Shown piece by piece: positions 23,301 to 33,642 of a stretch of DNA of 64,000 bases (the stretch's first letter is position 1; every line of letters begins with the position of its first letter). The translations under genes and the position numbers were made by a program. A model generated the notes under the pieces. It did not search any database, had not been told where the DNA came from, and saw nothing but the letters and a program-made list of their open reading frames with translations. This DNA comes from Phoma sp. XZ068 (Eukaryota > Ascomycota > Dothideomycetes > Pleosporales > Didymellaceae), in contig RBKR01000015.1 of NCBI GenBank assembly GCA_004835665.1, forward strand, positions 868,001 to 932,000, in the 5' to 3' direction.

Positions 23301-24550
23301 CCATCCCCGCGTCTGAGTCTATAACCAGCTCCGGCAGTGCAACCATCACCGCTCCTGCTACCGAATCGACCTCGGTTGCCCCTTCGGCATCAGCATCAGT
23401 CTCTGCAACGGGAACTGGGTCTCCATCGGAGTCCTTGTCTGTGGCACCTTCTGTTCCCCTTTCGCCATCCGAGTCGTTATCCGTGTCGCCATCTGCTCCT
23501 ACATCCTCAAACATCTCGGCTACTGCCATTACCTCTACGTTTGACTCGGCGACGATCGCCATTCCCACAATCCCGTCGGTAGCAAGCTCGCAGACTCCGG
23601 TTCGTACTCTCCTGCCAACCGCAACCAACACCGAAACCGCTTTCGTCATCCCCACCAGCATCGTTCAGGAGGCGTCTACAATGCCGTCGCCCACTGCTAC
23701 GAGCAGCGGTATTCCCTCTAGCCTGCCCAAGATGATTGCTCCTCCTGGTGGCGTCCCCCCGGAAGTCTCTCAGGATAGCTTCATGGGTCAAGTCTGCTTC
23801 AAGTGGCCGTTGAACTACCCGTTCGTGTCTGCGAATAATGGTGGCAGCCAGATCTTCCACTACCTTCCCCAGGCTGTTGCAGATGGTCTCAACATTTCGG
23901 TCTCTGATGTCAAGAACTACGGACTGAAGCCTCTCGACACTACACAGTACCAGGGCTTCATTACCACCATGGCAATGTTCACCATCCCCAAGGACTTGCA
24001 GACAAAGCTCGCAGCTCAGCTCCGCAACCCCGCGGATCCATTCTGGCACAACAAGGACTCCACTGTCAACGCTCTCACCAACCTGATCAACACCGCTTGC
24101 CCTCTCGCGGCCGGCGGTACCCCTCCCGGCGCTGGGTCGAACGTTGACGCCGGTGATCCTGCCGCAACCTCAACCGGAGGTTCTGGTGATGGCGGCGCTA
24201 TGGGAGGCGACATCGGTGCCAGCCGCAAGATCAACCCCACCAGCGCAGGTATCGCAACCGGAGCCATCGTCGGAGCCATGGCTTACGGTGCGGCCATGTT
24301 CTTCGTCGCTCGCAGGTACCGCAACAAGCGCATCGCTCATCAACGCTCGAGCTCTGTTCCCAGCACTAGCCGCATGACTTACGGCTCCATCCCTGGTGGC
24401 GCAGCTGCCTGGATGCGTGGTGCTCGCGATGGCCGTATGACGCCAGGCAGTCGCGGGAGCCGCACAAGCGACAGCAGCCAGGGACGCAGCATACGCACCC
24501 AGCAGATCTCGGCTCCTGTCATGGCAGAGAACTCACTGGGCTGGAACTGA
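20324..24550 (+). CDS. msb2: Msb2-type signalling mucin
   Basis: One uninterrupted frame encodes 1408 residues. Msb2 is a cell-surface mucin that senses osmotic and surface cues and feeds Cdc42/Ste20 and MAP-kinase cascades. Visible parts: a hydrophobic signal peptide (about 1-30), a dibasic KR site at about 46 (RHVKRQ), a very long Ser/Thr/Pro-rich region (about 60-1130) suited to O-glycosylation with two tandem-repeat blocks, then a conserved folded domain beginning near VCFKWPLNYPFVSANNGGSQ and containing IFHYLPQAVADGL, which matches the extracellular domain shared by Msb2 and Hkr1. A Gly/Ala-rich transmembrane helix follows (GIATGAIVGAMAYGAAMFFV), then a cytosolic tail starting ARRYRNKR with Arg/Ser-rich segments. 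The start is the first ATG that gives a signal peptide. A 600-codon antisense frame is a codon-usage shadow. Confidence 0.88.
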   Translation: MTRSTTVWAAALVMASMSGSGSIGTVAEAMPAPQPQQTQGKPRYYFPRHVKRQINPGAANITAPATPSSSATSTSSSSSSSNLESRQIPNFTSWFNSLINSQSSSSSSPSSSDIFSTQSEQESSSSSAQPQSITVTQTPQRTRVEDDGPLGTANVPVPPAPVRSSSSTRSSVDPPAAPSTPASSSSLIETTPEIVPSPSPIESSSTPAQNTPVPESPAATGTLPPLSEIVLPTTSSSPSPPAAPSSQTPSDSENDKPSSTPAAQEPSVAPTGLLPGLSEIIRPTPSSTPEPIVSSQAPVESKPSAAPTGLLPALSEIIRPTPSSTPEPIVSSQAPVESKPSVAPTGLLPGLSEIIQPTPSSTPEPIVSSQAPVESKPSVAPTGLLPGLSEIIRPTPSSTPEPIVSSQAPVESEAPISSSVAQRPTGVLPPSSAIVQPTPSSDVVSAPARSSPPATDASTGVLPPLSEILQPTPSSVAEEPTPTSGGLLSSLLGGILPSNGLLPGSDSILQPTQPAASSDALTTSRQQAAPTGSAPDVVLSPTPSATPSPDAPSSLVSSILGPFIIPGTSQTPSPAASSDPVDLPTSVASTGLLPALSEIVQPTGGLLSSLLQNPDPTPTSEVASTGLLPPASEIVQPTGGLLSSLLQNPDPTPTSEVASTGLLPPASEIVQPTGGLLSSLLQNPDPTPTSEVASTGLLPPASEIVQPTPSVGLIPSLLSSLLGTAEPILTSGILPSSGVVPTGALPSSGIIIGITTALGTEPGSVSATPTSEASPSVAIPTSEGVSASSDLINLPSFLSSVVSEVLPTGIIPSSGAANPTAPASESITPLPSASGILPSVVPSVISELSSLLSSAVSDLPTGSALPSVVSSLVSSAESALVTGSILPTASVPLPIPTDLSSLASSIASEFSSGLLSSGILPSETGSGTISLSVPLPTPTESASLSASSGVLPSFTLSGTDVPSGIIPSSTLGGTGVSSSATISPSESLSIPSSIPASESITSSGSATITAPATESTSVAPSASASVSATGTGSPSESLSVAPSVPLSPSESLSVSPSAPTSSNISATAITSTFDSATIAIPTIPSVASSQTPVRTLLPTATNTETAFVIPTSIVQEASTMPSPTATSSGIPSSLPKMIAPPGGVPPEVSQDSFMGQVCFKWPLNYPFVSANNGGSQIFHYLPQAVADGLNISVSDVKNYGLKPLDTTQYQGFITTMAMFTIPKDLQTKLAAQLRNPADPFWHNKDSTVNALTNLINTACPLAAGGTPPGAGSNVDAGDPAATSTGGSGDGGAMGGDIGASRKINPTSAGIATGAIVGAMAYGAAMFFVARRYRNKRIAHQRSSSVPSTSRMTYGSIPGGAAAWMRGARDGRMTPGSRGSRTSDSSQGRSIRTQQISAPVMAENSLGWN
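21128..21559 (+). repeat. 111-base tandem repeat, about 4 copies, in msb2
   Basis: Copies begin at 21128, 21239, 21350 and 21461. Each encodes 37 residues starting APTGLLPGLSEII and passing through STPEPIVSSQAPVES. Copies differ by only a few bases, so the array is recent or kept alike by unequal exchange. The final copy diverges after VES. Confidence 0.95.
22091..22446 (+). repeat. 105-base tandem repeat, 3 copies plus a partial, in msb2
   Basis: Copies start at 22091, 22196, 22301 and 22406 (partial). Each encodes 35 residues with TGLLPPASEIVQPTGG and NPDPTPTSEVAS. The second and third copies appear identical at base level; the first differs in its opening bases. The PTGLLP..SEI..PT core is shared with the 111-base repeat, so both blocks probably arose from one ancestral unit. 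Confidence 0.95.
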
Positions 24551-25575
24551 GCGTCTAGTCGCTCGTCACAACGACTTGAGTTGGTCCTGTGTTGTACGAT
24601 ACGCCAGCTACCGGAGCATGCGCACGTGGCTCGCACTACACCTGTGTTTCGACCTCAGCATCTATCTTGCGAACCAACCTCATACATGCTAGCATTTGCA
24701 TCTTGCACCTAGCCGCACTCAGCTCTCTCACATATCGTCACTTCTATGTTCGGACACTCTCGTTAAGCCCCTCTCTAACTTTTATACTATACTTTAACAT
24801 ATTTTGAATCTTTCTGTATATTCACTTCTTAGATACCAGTCTTTGCTCGACAGCAGCGAGACCGTTTTTTCCTCTTGTTGATGCCCGGGATGGCAATTTG
24901 CCGTGGGCGACGGAAGGCTTGGAGCATGATTCAGAGTATCTATTATGCAGCTGTAGGTGAGCCGCTACAGGAGTGCAGTGGGCACTTGTGGGGAGGTTAT
25001 GTTGAGTAAATAGTTGTAGAGGAGAATTGAGAAAAGTTTACTACAACCGTCCGGTACTCTCGTGCTGTTCTTGATGTACAATCTGAACTGAAAGCTACCT
25101 ACATGCACTCGACATGCATTCGTGTCTCCATTGCGTTTGTGTCTGGCAGAAGCAGCCTGCACGTTCCTCAAGCTCAATGACTCTCAGTATGTGAACGGAG
25201 CTGGATGCGATCTCGCCACCTGTGACCAGTCCTGCGGGACCTCAGACCACTTTTACCTATGGGGAGAGCCTGACCAGGGCCGAACGGTGATGTTGCGCAT
25301 GTCGTCTGCGATCGATGGTTTTCAAACCTGCCCGTTCGGGAAGTGTGCCAAGGCGAAACAGCGGACACAGATGCAGCATCGCGGAGGTGGTTACGGAGCG
25401 GGCACTTCCAACTCCATACGCAATCACTCTTTCCAGCGGTCTTTTCGACGTCGTAACCACGTTCAGGTCTACGTTTCGCAACACGTGGTCCCTGCCTGCG
25501 CTCTCACGGACTGGCTACAACAAGCCACGTCTCGCCCATCCCACCCCTCCACCACGATACACATAAGCTGCGAAG
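24551..25575. other. msb2 3' region and sec27 promoter
   Basis: 1 kb between two plus-strand genes. A T-rich run near 24775-24835 would suit msb2 3' end formation. The plus-strand frame open from 25122 crosses the first sec27 exons and is a chance frame. No gene is seen. Confidence 0.5.
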
Positions 25576-28500
25576 ATGCGTCTCGACGTAAAGGTACGCC
25601 GACCGGTCTCTCAGTATTGCGACGGTTACTCACTAGAAGTAGAGGCAGCTCTTTGCGCGCTCGGAGAGAGTCAAGGGTAAGCAGGCAGTGCGCCAGAGGT
25701 ACTCGAGGCTCTGTGCTAACATCCGTAGGCATTGGTAGGAATTGCGCCTCCACACGTCGACTGCAATACTAAACATCTTGGAAGACTTTCACCCGACGGA
25801 GCCATGGATCCTTACCACCTTGTACAGCGGTACGAATAGCTGCGAAACCACAATGGCGGTGCGGGACTGACGGTAGCAGGACACGTTCACATCTGGTCGT
25901 ACATTTCGCAATCGATCGTCAAGACCTTCGAGCTCACCGATGTCCCCGTTCGCGCCGGCCGCTTCATTGCGAGAAAGAACTGGATTGTTGCAGGTGCGAT
26001 ATCCTGTCGCTTACACACCTAGATGCTATGTTGACGCCGCTTGACTCCAGGTTCCGATGACTTTCAAATGCGCGTATACAACTACAATACCTCTGAGAAG
26101 GTCACATCTTTCGAGGCACACCCAGACTACATCCGCGCAATCGCTGTGCACCCCACACAGCCCTTTGTGCTGACCGCCAGTGTGAGTTGCGACGAGGAGG
26201 TGGTACCAACGAGCTGAGCTGATGCGCTGTTAGGATGACATGACAATAAAGCTTTGGGACTGGGAGAAGGGCTGGAAGTGTACGTACACGAACATTGTGG
26301 AAACACGGACGAGCAACAGCTGACAATCTACAGGTGTGCAGGAGTTCGCCGGCCACCAGCACTACGTTATGGGCATTGCTATCAACCCCAAGGATCCCAA
26401 CACATTCGCCTCCGCTTGTCTCGACCGAACAGTGAAGATCTGGTCGCTCGGCAGCTCAACACCCAACTTTACCCTCGAGGCGCATGAGACCAAGGGTGTC
26501 AACTTCGTCGATTACTACCCTCAGTCCGACAAGCCCTACCTCCTCACAACGTCTGACGACAGGACCGTCAAGGTCTGGGATTACACCACAAAGGCCCTCA
26601 TTGCAACCCTCGAAGGCCACACGTCGAACGTCAGCTTCGCTGTCTACCATCCCGAACTACCCGTAATTATCTCTGGATCTGAGGATGGCACAATCAAGAT
26701 CTGGCACTCGTCAACATATCGCCTGGAGCAGTCCTTGAACTACGGTCTGGAGCGATCGTGGTGTGTGGCATCGCAGAAGAGTAAGAACGGCATTGCGCTC
26801 GGTTTCGATGACGGAGCTGTGGTCATCTCCATGGGCCGAGAGGAGCCAGCTGTCAGCATGGACGCCGGTGGCAAGGTCCTGTGGGCAAAGCACAACGATA
26901 TCCTCGCCGCTACAATCAAGGGCAACGACCAGCTGAAGGATGCTGAACGACTCACATTACCCTCCAAGGACCTAGGCTCTACTGAAATCTACCCTCAATC
27001 ATTGCTCCATTCGCCGAACGGTCGTTTTGTCGCTGTTTGCGGTGACGGCGAGTACATCATTTACACCGCCCTGGCCCTTCGTAACCAGGCCTTTGGCTCC
27101 GCGCTGGATTTCTGCTGGGCATCCAAAGACCACGACAAGGACTATGCCATTCGTGAGTCTGCCACTAGCGTCAAGATCTTCCGCAACTTCAAGGAGCGAA
27201 GCGTCTTGAATGTTGGTTTCTCTGCCGACGGTTTGAGCGGTGGCGTTCTGTTGGGTGTCAAGGGCCAAGGTGGCATTGGCTTCTACGACTGGGATTCTGG
27301 TGCTCTTGTCCGAAGGATAGAAGTCGAACCCAAGAGCGTGTACTGGTCGGAAAGCGGCGAGCTCGTAACTCTGGCCACAGAAGATACATACTACGTCCTG
27401 CGATTCTCCAGGGACGCCTACCAGGAGGCGGTGCATAATGGCGAGATTGATGAGGACGGCGCAGAGTCCGCATTTGAAGTCGTCTGCGACATCAACGAAA
27501 GGTACGTTTGACGTCATCAACGAAGGAGTCGTATCTAACAGATTCATAGCGTACGCACGGGTTGCTGGGTTGGTGACTGCTTCATCTACACTAACAGCAC
27601 AAACCGCCTCAACTACCTGGTTGGTGACCAGACCTACACCATCTCCCACTTCGACTCGCCACACTACGTTCTTGGGTACCTCGCTCGTGACTCAAGAATT
27701 TACATCGCCGACAAGGATGTCAATGTCGTATCTTTCGCTCTGTCGCTGGCTGTTGTGGAGTACCAGACACTGATCCTCCGAGGGGAGCTTGAAGCTGCAG
27801 AAGAGACATTGCCATCTGTGCCAAAGGAGCAAAACAACAAGATTGCTCGATTCTTGGAAGGCCAAGGGTACAAGGAGATGGCACTCAAGGTCGCTACTGA
27901 CCCGGAGCACCGCTTTGACCTCGCCCTCTCATTGGGTGACCTGCAGCAAGCAACTGAGATTGCCCGTGAGCAAGACACAGAGCATAAGTGGAAGACGGTT
28001 GGTGACGCTGCTCTTACCGGTTGGGACATCAAGCTTGCACAAGAGTGCTTCGTCAAGGCCAAGGATCTGGGCTCATTGCTCCTGCTCTACTCGGCCACCT
28101 CGGACGAGTCTGGCCTCCGCGAGCTTGCCTCTCTTGCCGAGACGGCAACAGCGAACAACGTCGCTTTCTCCGCCCTTTGGCAAATTGGCGACCTCCAGGC
28201 TTGTATTGACTTGCTCATCAAGACCAACCGCTTCGCCGAGGCTGTGCTTTTCTCGCAAACATACAAGCCTAGCGCAACAGCAGGGCTCGTCAAGCAATGG
28301 AAGGCCAACTTGGACAAGGAGAACAAGAGCAAGGTCGCCAAGCTGATTGGAGTACCTCCTCAGGATGGCGAGGGCGATGAGGACATGTTCCCTGAGTGGG
28401 ATGAGATTCTGCGCATGGAGCGTGAAGGGGGCGTCGTTGAGGACCTCTTAGTGCAGGATGACGAGGTCGATGCGGAGGCTGAAGAGGAGGTTGCTGAGGC

Positions 28501-28576
28501 TGCCGAAGCCGTGGAGGAGGAGGATGACGATGACGATGACGATGAGGAAGAAGAGGACGAGGAAGATGACGAGTAG
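25576..28576 (+). CDS. sec27: Coatomer beta-prime subunit (COPI, Sec27)
   Basis: Nine exons encode 862 residues. Introns: 25594-25642, 25677-25728, 25735-25784, 25830-25879, 25994-26050, 26182-26233, 26280-26333, 27502-27549. The protein opens MRLDVKRQLFARSERVKGID, diagnostic of beta-prime COP, which coats retrograde Golgi-to-ER vesicles and reads dilysine cargo signals. WD40 repeats fill about 1-300 (TLYSGHVHIWSY, SDDFQMRVYNY, TASDDMTIKLWDW, CLDRTVKIWSLG, TSDDRTVKVWDY, SEDGTIKIW), then a second propeller and a helical solenoid (FLEGQGYKEMALKVATDPEH). The tail is extremely acidic, with a run of Asp and Glu. Exon 3 is only six bases (GCATTG) and supplies parts of Gly-Ile-Asp. All splices were fixed by continuity with the family sequence; the total is exactly divisible by three. 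Confidence 0.95.
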
Positions 28577-29088
28577 TTGAGCATCTCCAGGCAAAGCGTT
28601 ATGGAGTCATGTTCAAAGCCCAATGTTGATAATTGGAGGTGTTTGGCATTGCTAGAGTACTGGTAGTGTGAAGAAAATGATATGGAACAGTTACAGACAT
28701 TTGAAATTCGATTGCCTCCTCCTGACTGCACATATGATAGTCTTCATAAAACAGTCCCTGATCTGTTGCGAACAATAGCTTGCGGCAGTTGCAGCCGAGG
28801 TCCTCCCCGCATTCACCCCACTTCGACCTACTGAACGCCTGATCAGATCCACATGGCAAGCACGCAACAGACTCGAGAACTGTTGTCATTATCAGAGATC
28901 GACCTGCTGTTCCGAGCGCGGAGCCAAAGTCTTACATAGTCTGAGCGTACTTTGATATTCAACGGTTCTATTCCAAGTATCAGACCCAAGGACTCGCCGT
29001 TGATACTTGCACATACAACACCAATCACTCCTGAGCATATCGAAACGTCGTACAACTTCTGGAACTGTATTCTTATACATCACACAAT
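28577..29088. other. Intergenic, sec27 3' end and cupin promoter
   Basis: 512 bases between plus-strand genes. No gene or distinct site seen. Confidence 0.5.
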
Positions 29089-29688
29089 ATGGCTTCCTCA
29101 ACATCAGTCCCATCGACTTCAGACCACCCACCGGCAGCTTCAGAATCTCACTCTCATGGCCATAGCCACGACCATAGCCACGACCGTAGCCACGACCATC
29201 CTCCCCCAACCCCAGAGGATGCATGGAAGACCACTGGCGTGCGCGTCATCCCCGCCGACTCCCTCGAGCCCGTAGGAGGGGCCCACATGACGCCGGGCAT
29301 GGACCGCAGCGCCGCCATCAACTTCGCCCGTGTCGGCGCGCAGAAGCTCTGGGCAGGCACCGTGCACATCCACGCGGGGGCCAAAACAGGCGCTCATCAC
29401 CACGGCCACCTCGAGTCTGTGATTTACGTGCTCAAGGGCCGGGCGCGCATGCGGTGGGGCGAGAAGCTCGAGTTTACGGCGGAAGCGGGGCCGGGGGATT
29501 TCATCTTTGTGCCGCCGTATGTGCCGCATCAGGAGATTAATGCGAGTGATGATGAGAAGTTGGAGTGTGTGCTTATGCGGAGTGATAGCGAGGCGGTGGC
29601 GATTAATTTGCCGGGGCTGGAGGCCGTTGAGAAGCCTGAGAATGTGCGGTGGATTGATCCTACGCATCCGGATGGGGCGGGGGCTTGA
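29089..29688 (+). CDS. Cupin-domain protein with His-rich N terminus
   Basis: A single exon encodes 199 residues. The cupin core spans about 80-175. Motif 1 is seen as AHHHGHLESVIYVLKG (two or more His and a Glu for metal binding), motif 2 as GDFIFVPPYVPHQEIN (His and closing Asn). Such small cupins bind Fe, Mn, Ni or Zn and include isomerases, dioxygenases and storage proteins; the reaction here cannot be told. Residues about 20-37 are a run of Ser-His-Asp-His repeats (SHGHSHDHSHDRSHDH) encoded by a 12-base repeat, which could bind metal. The start ATG follows a short leader and gives the complete N terminus. No signal peptide is evident, so a cytosolic location is likely. Confidence 0.85.
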   Translation: MASSTSVPSTSDHPPAASESHSHGHSHDHSHDRSHDHPPPTPEDAWKTTGVRVIPADSLEPVGGAHMTPGMDRSAAINFARVGAQKLWAGTVHIHAGAKTGAHHHGHLESVIYVLKGRARMRWGEKLEFTAEAGPGDFIFVPPYVPHQEINASDDEKLECVLMRSDSEAVAINLPGLEAVEKPENVRWIDPTHPDGAGA

Positions 29689-29975
29689 GGTGAGGAGAGG
29701 AGTGTGAGGATGGTAGTCGATGAGCTAGGTCTGATTGATGGTCGAGGAATCAATCTAGAGGTGTTTAGCTGGGCGCCAGAGGCGCTTCCTTAAAAGTCTG
29801 TAGGACGGGAGAATGCTGAAATGTACATGTCATGAGATTGTTTGTACAACAGTCGAGATCTAGGGTCTAGTCCCAGCTCTTCGAGAACGCCGGCCATGTA
29901 GTGAAGATGTGAAGATGCTCCCTAAAGCGCCACCCAAATATGTACTCGAAACAATGCCTAGACAGTCGAGATTGA

Positions 29976-31391
29976 CTACCTGATGGCTGAGGGCTCTGGA
30001 TCGTCGTATTGCCGCGACTTGTCCTCGGCACTGGTGGAGCTTTCGGTGCTGCTCACTTCCTCCGAAGACTCGGATGTAGTGTGTATCCTCCTGCTCCTGG
30101 CGTTCATCTCTTCGCGTGTCTCATCGAGGCTCTCCATTTCCCTCAAGCCCTTTCCCCGGCCGAAAAAGTCTTCTGTCCGCAGTCCGCGCACGTCTTCGTC
30201 TCTCACGCCCCTGCTGCTCCTCAGTGTGCCGTCGGCCTTCTTGCGCCTGATGTACTCCCTCACTGGCCCCATGGCTGCATCTCTGCAAGCTTCTTTGATG
30301 TCTGAGCCGGACATGCCTGCGGAGACGCGGACGAGGTAGTCGAGATCGAAGTTGTTGGTGTCGATCTTGGTGCCGCGGAGGATGAGGGAGAAGATGTTGT
30401 TTCGCTGGGAGGCGTTGGGCAGGGCGACTGGGAACTTCTTGGGCATGCGGCGGAGGATGGCTTCGTCGATGTCCTGGATTCGATTTGTGGCGCCGAGGAT
30501 ACATATCCGTTGCGGTGTGTTGCTGCCGGCAGCTGTGGAAGAGGCAAGACCGTCCCAATGTGTCATGAATCTGGATCGAGGTCAGTCTGGATTTGTCGAG
30601 GTGGTGCGTGGAATACATACTCGGCCTTGACCATGCCGCTCGCCTCGTGCTCACCGCTTCGTCGCTGGCCCAGAACTGCGTCAATCTCGTCGATGAAGAC
30701 AATGCTCGGCTGCAGTTTCCTGGCCAGACTGAAGACGGCGTTGACCAGCTTGTTGCTGTCGCCATACCACTTCTCTGTGAGGGTCGAGATGTGCAGGTTG
30801 ATGAAGCAGGCGCCGGATTCGTGGGCGAGGGCCTTGGCCAGCATCGTCTTGCCGCAGCCTGGAGGGCCGTAGAGGAGCACGCCGCTGGGGGCGCTCAGCA
30901 GCGATGACGAGTGCGAGTAGAGGTGTGGCATGGTGAGCGGGTAGATGACGGACTCCTTCAGCTCCTCGATGATCGAGTCGAGGCCGCCAATGTCGTCGAA
31001 GGTGACTGGGATCTCCTCGGGCGCAACGACCTCCATGGCGATGGTCTGCTCGTAGCTGTTGAGGACAAGCTCCTGCATGCGCGGCCGCCGTGTGCGCGTG
31101 TCATCGTCGTCGTCGCTGTCGTATTCGCCGTAGCTCTTCCGCCGCTTGCTCGTCAGGATGGCGTCGAGTTTCCGAGTCGCGGCGGCGGATTTGGCGCGTG
31201 CCTCTTCCTTTTGCTGGGCGTCGGGGTCGAGGCGCGCGAGGAGGTTGCGTATGACGAAGTAGGCGATCAAGGGCTGGAGCGCTGGTTAGCATGCGTGGTG
31301 GTGCGCGAGGAAAGGGCGGACGTGCTGCCGCGGCTGCCATCAAGATGTCTGGCAGGTAGCCGGTGAGGCTGCTCTTCTTGTTCGAGGCCAT
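29976..31391 (-). CDS. msp1: Msp1/ATAD1-type AAA ATPase
   Basis: Three exons (introns 31282-31321 and 30571-30620) encode 441 residues. Msp1 is a mitochondrial outer-membrane and peroxisomal AAA ATPase that extracts mislocalised tail-anchored proteins. Features: an N-terminal membrane anchor (about 15-40) reading into PLIAYFVIRNLLARLDPDAQQ, linker, AAA domain with VTFDDIGGLDSIIEELKE, Walker A GPPGCGKT near 160, Walker B IVFIDEID near 217, and sensor/arginine region ILGATNRIQDIDEAILRRMP. The C-terminal 60 residues are Ser/Glu-rich. The first intron is only 40 bases with a weak donor (GTCCGC), yet without splicing the frame leaves the family sequence. The second intron restores KAEFMTHWDG. It is divergent with tim21. 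Confidence 0.93.
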
Positions 31392-31647
31392 TCTGCAGTG
31401 GCTTCTCCAAACCCACTCGGAACAGCAACAGAGGCGCGTGGAAAGAAGAGACGGAGCGCGGAAATGGGTGGTGTGGACCGACTAGCATGCGCTGCGCTGT
31501 CCACGCCAAAGTTCACGAACGACGTCGGCTGCGGCGTTCCCGCGGTTCGCACGTGTCGCCGCAGCCCGCACTCTGCTCTGAAGCTCCACCGCCGCCCGAG
31601 CTCTTGCAGACGGCACACGACAGCTCCTCTACACCACTACCGCACCA
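31392..31647. promoter_or_regulatory. Shared msp1/tim21 promoter region
   Basis: Only 256 bases separate the start codons of two divergent genes for mitochondrial membrane proteins. Both promoters and leaders must lie here. No factor site is assigned. Confidence 0.6.
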
Positions 31648-32399
31648 ATGGCAGCGCTATACAAGCCCACCGAGGCCATCTCGCTGCTGCGCCCGCGCAT
31701 CCAGCCGGCGTCGGCGCGGTGCATGCGCGCAGCCTTCTCCACCACCCGCCAGGCACAGAGCACACCCAGCTTCCCCGGCAGCCCCATTCCAGGCCCGCCG
31801 CGGAAGTCTATCACGCTGACCGGCGACACGGGGCGCGTGCGGTGGAACGAGCTGTCGCCAGGAGAGAAGGTGGTGCGCACAACGCAGCAGTCGTTCAACC
31901 TGGTCGTCGTGGTCGTCGGCGTCATCGCAACGGTATGCGCCCACGCAACTCCACCCGCGCCCTCTACTAACACATGCAGGGCGGTGTGGCCTACGTCCTC
32001 TTCGGCGACGTCTTCAGCCCCAACTCGAAAACCGCACACTTCAACCACGCCACCGACATGATACGGCAGGACCCCCGCTGCCAGAAGCTGCTCGGCGAAG
32101 GCTCCCAGATTGCTGCCTTTGGTGAAAGCTCGTGGTCGCGGTACGCGAAGAACCGCTTCATCAGCAGCACAGAGGAGACGGACAAGTGGGGCACCGACCA
32201 CCTGCGCTTCCGATTCTACGTCGAGGGGCCGCTTGGCCAGGGCGTCGTCAACGCACATTTGGTGAAGAAGCCCAGCATGAACACGTTCGAGTATGCCGAG
32301 CTGGCTGTGGATGTCAAGGGGCATCGCAGGATTGATCTGGCGGCCAAGGAAAAGCAGGCACATGTTGCGCCCAAGATCTTTGGTGCGAGGTGGTGGTGA
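31648..32399 (+). CDS. tim21: Mitochondrial import translocase subunit Tim21
   Basis: Two exons (intron 31933-31979, 47 bases) encode 234 residues. Tim21 sits in the inner membrane, binds the intermembrane-space side of the TOM complex and couples TIM23 to respiratory complexes. The N terminus is rich in Arg, Ala and Ser (ASARCMRAAFSTTRQAQS), a likely mitochondrial presequence. A membrane helix spans about 82-105 and is crossed by the intron. The family domain follows: LFGDVFSPNSKTAHFNHA, KWGTDHLRFRFYVEGPLGQG and NTFEYAELAVDVKGHRRIDL. Splicing joins VIAT to GGVAYV. The start is the first ATG of the open frame. Length is normal for the family. Confidence 0.93.
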
Positions 32400-32995
32400 T
32401 GAAGACAAAGAAAAGAAAAAGGAGAAGAAGAAGAGGCACAAAAACTACACATGAAGCTATGCATTCAGTACTTGGCGCGAGGTAATAGCAAAACACACTC
32501 TGTCTGTTGACTGCTTTGGCGCGAGGCGGTAGAAAAGACACATGATTCTGTCGTTCATTGCTTTGGACCTTGAACTGCGTGCAGTTGACGAGTTATACAT
32601 GGCATCATCCTTCACCCTTCTCCCATCTCCAACCCCGTCAGGCTGTCATCTCAAGCAGGCGCTAGCAACGTTGACGCTCGAGCTACAATCTGAATCTAAG
32701 CAGAGAAAGTACACCACTTCGGTGTTGCAGGTAGCGATGACGGTGCATTCATCCGATTGGTAGTCACTCTCCAGCCACTACCCGAGCGGGAGCACGCGCG
32801 AATGACGTCCAGCTGGAGCCTCAGCCATGGAAGCTGCTCACCTGCACCTTCAAACGGCCCGTCGCACATGGCACTAAAGCTTCCCCTCTTTGGCTAAAGA
32901 GTCCGTCTCGTGATCCGCGCACGTCTGCCCATGCCCATGCACAGACTGCACGAAATGAACGTGTGCCTCAGGCATTGAAGCCCACCAGCATCGCC
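32400..32995. other. Intergenic
   Basis: About 600 bases between plus-strand genes. The part just after 32400 is purine-rich (AAAGAAAAGGAG-like runs) in the tim21 3' region. No gene seen. Confidence 0.5.
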
Positions 32996-33604
32996 ATGTC
33001 CGTCACCACAGCATCCTACGCACCGGAGCGCTCGGACAAGAGCGACTTTGAGGAAGAGCACGCGACCTATCCCAACATCCCCATCATCGTCGAGCCCGAA
33101 GCAGACGCAGACGCAGACGCAGACGCAGAAGAACGCGGCCGCCTCAAGCGACGCCGAATGTCGTCTCACTCTCCTCCGCGCGCTGCGTCGCCCTCTCGCG
33201 GCCACGACCGTGACAGCGGCTCGCGACACCGACACCACCACCGCAGCCACCATCGAGACTCCGAGTCTGCGAGCATGACACCACCGCCATCCGTGCAGAA
33301 GAAGCAAAGGCGGCGCAGCGACGCTGAGCCCGACCACACCTTCCGTGGCCGGGCGCGGAATCGCAGCGGCAGCCGAGAGCGCTCCGGCAGCCCCATCTTT
33401 GAAGACGACGTGGTAAGCGAGGAGGAGGTGAGAGCGCTCAGGAAGAGGGACCAGCCACCGAGTCGACCCAGAGTGGAGCCCGAGTCGGACGAGGGCGAGC
33501 TGCGTCGACAGAGGAGCTATCCCAATCTCTACAGAAAGGACTCAAAGGGCGAGGCAGACAAGGTCGAGTCCAGGCGTCCGCATCCACTTAGACAGGAGCT
33601 CTGA
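32996..33604 (+). CDS. Disordered Arg/Ser-rich protein, function unknown
   Basis: A single exon encodes 202 residues from the first in-frame ATG (MSVTTASYAPERSD). The sequence is low complexity throughout: an acidic Ala-Asp run (encoded by repeated GACGCA near 33101-33128), a basic RLKRRRM patch, then Ser/Arg/His-rich stretches (RHRHHHRSHHRDSES) and mixed Arg/Glu segments to the end. This resembles nuclear, splicing-related RS-type proteins, but no folded domain is visible and the role is not known. The coding call rests on a long open frame with suitable codon use and a good start; it is moderately sure. Confidence 0.6.
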   Translation: MSVTTASYAPERSDKSDFEEEHATYPNIPIIVEPEADADADADAEERGRLKRRRMSSHSPPRAASPSRGHDRDSGSRHRHHHRSHHRDSESASMTPPPSVQKKQRRRSDAEPDHTFRGRARNRSGSRERSGSPIFEDDVVSEEEVRALRKRDQPPSRPRVEPESDEGELRRQRSYPNLYRKDSKGEADKVESRRPHPLRQEL

Positions 33605-33642
33605 GACTGAAGTCTTCTAAGAAGCGACAGAAAGCATTATAG

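Noticed and set aside
21859..23661. 600-codon open frame antisense to msb2
   Set aside because: It mirrors the Ser/Pro/Thr codon pattern of the mucin, spans its repeats and has no start, motif or promoter of its own.
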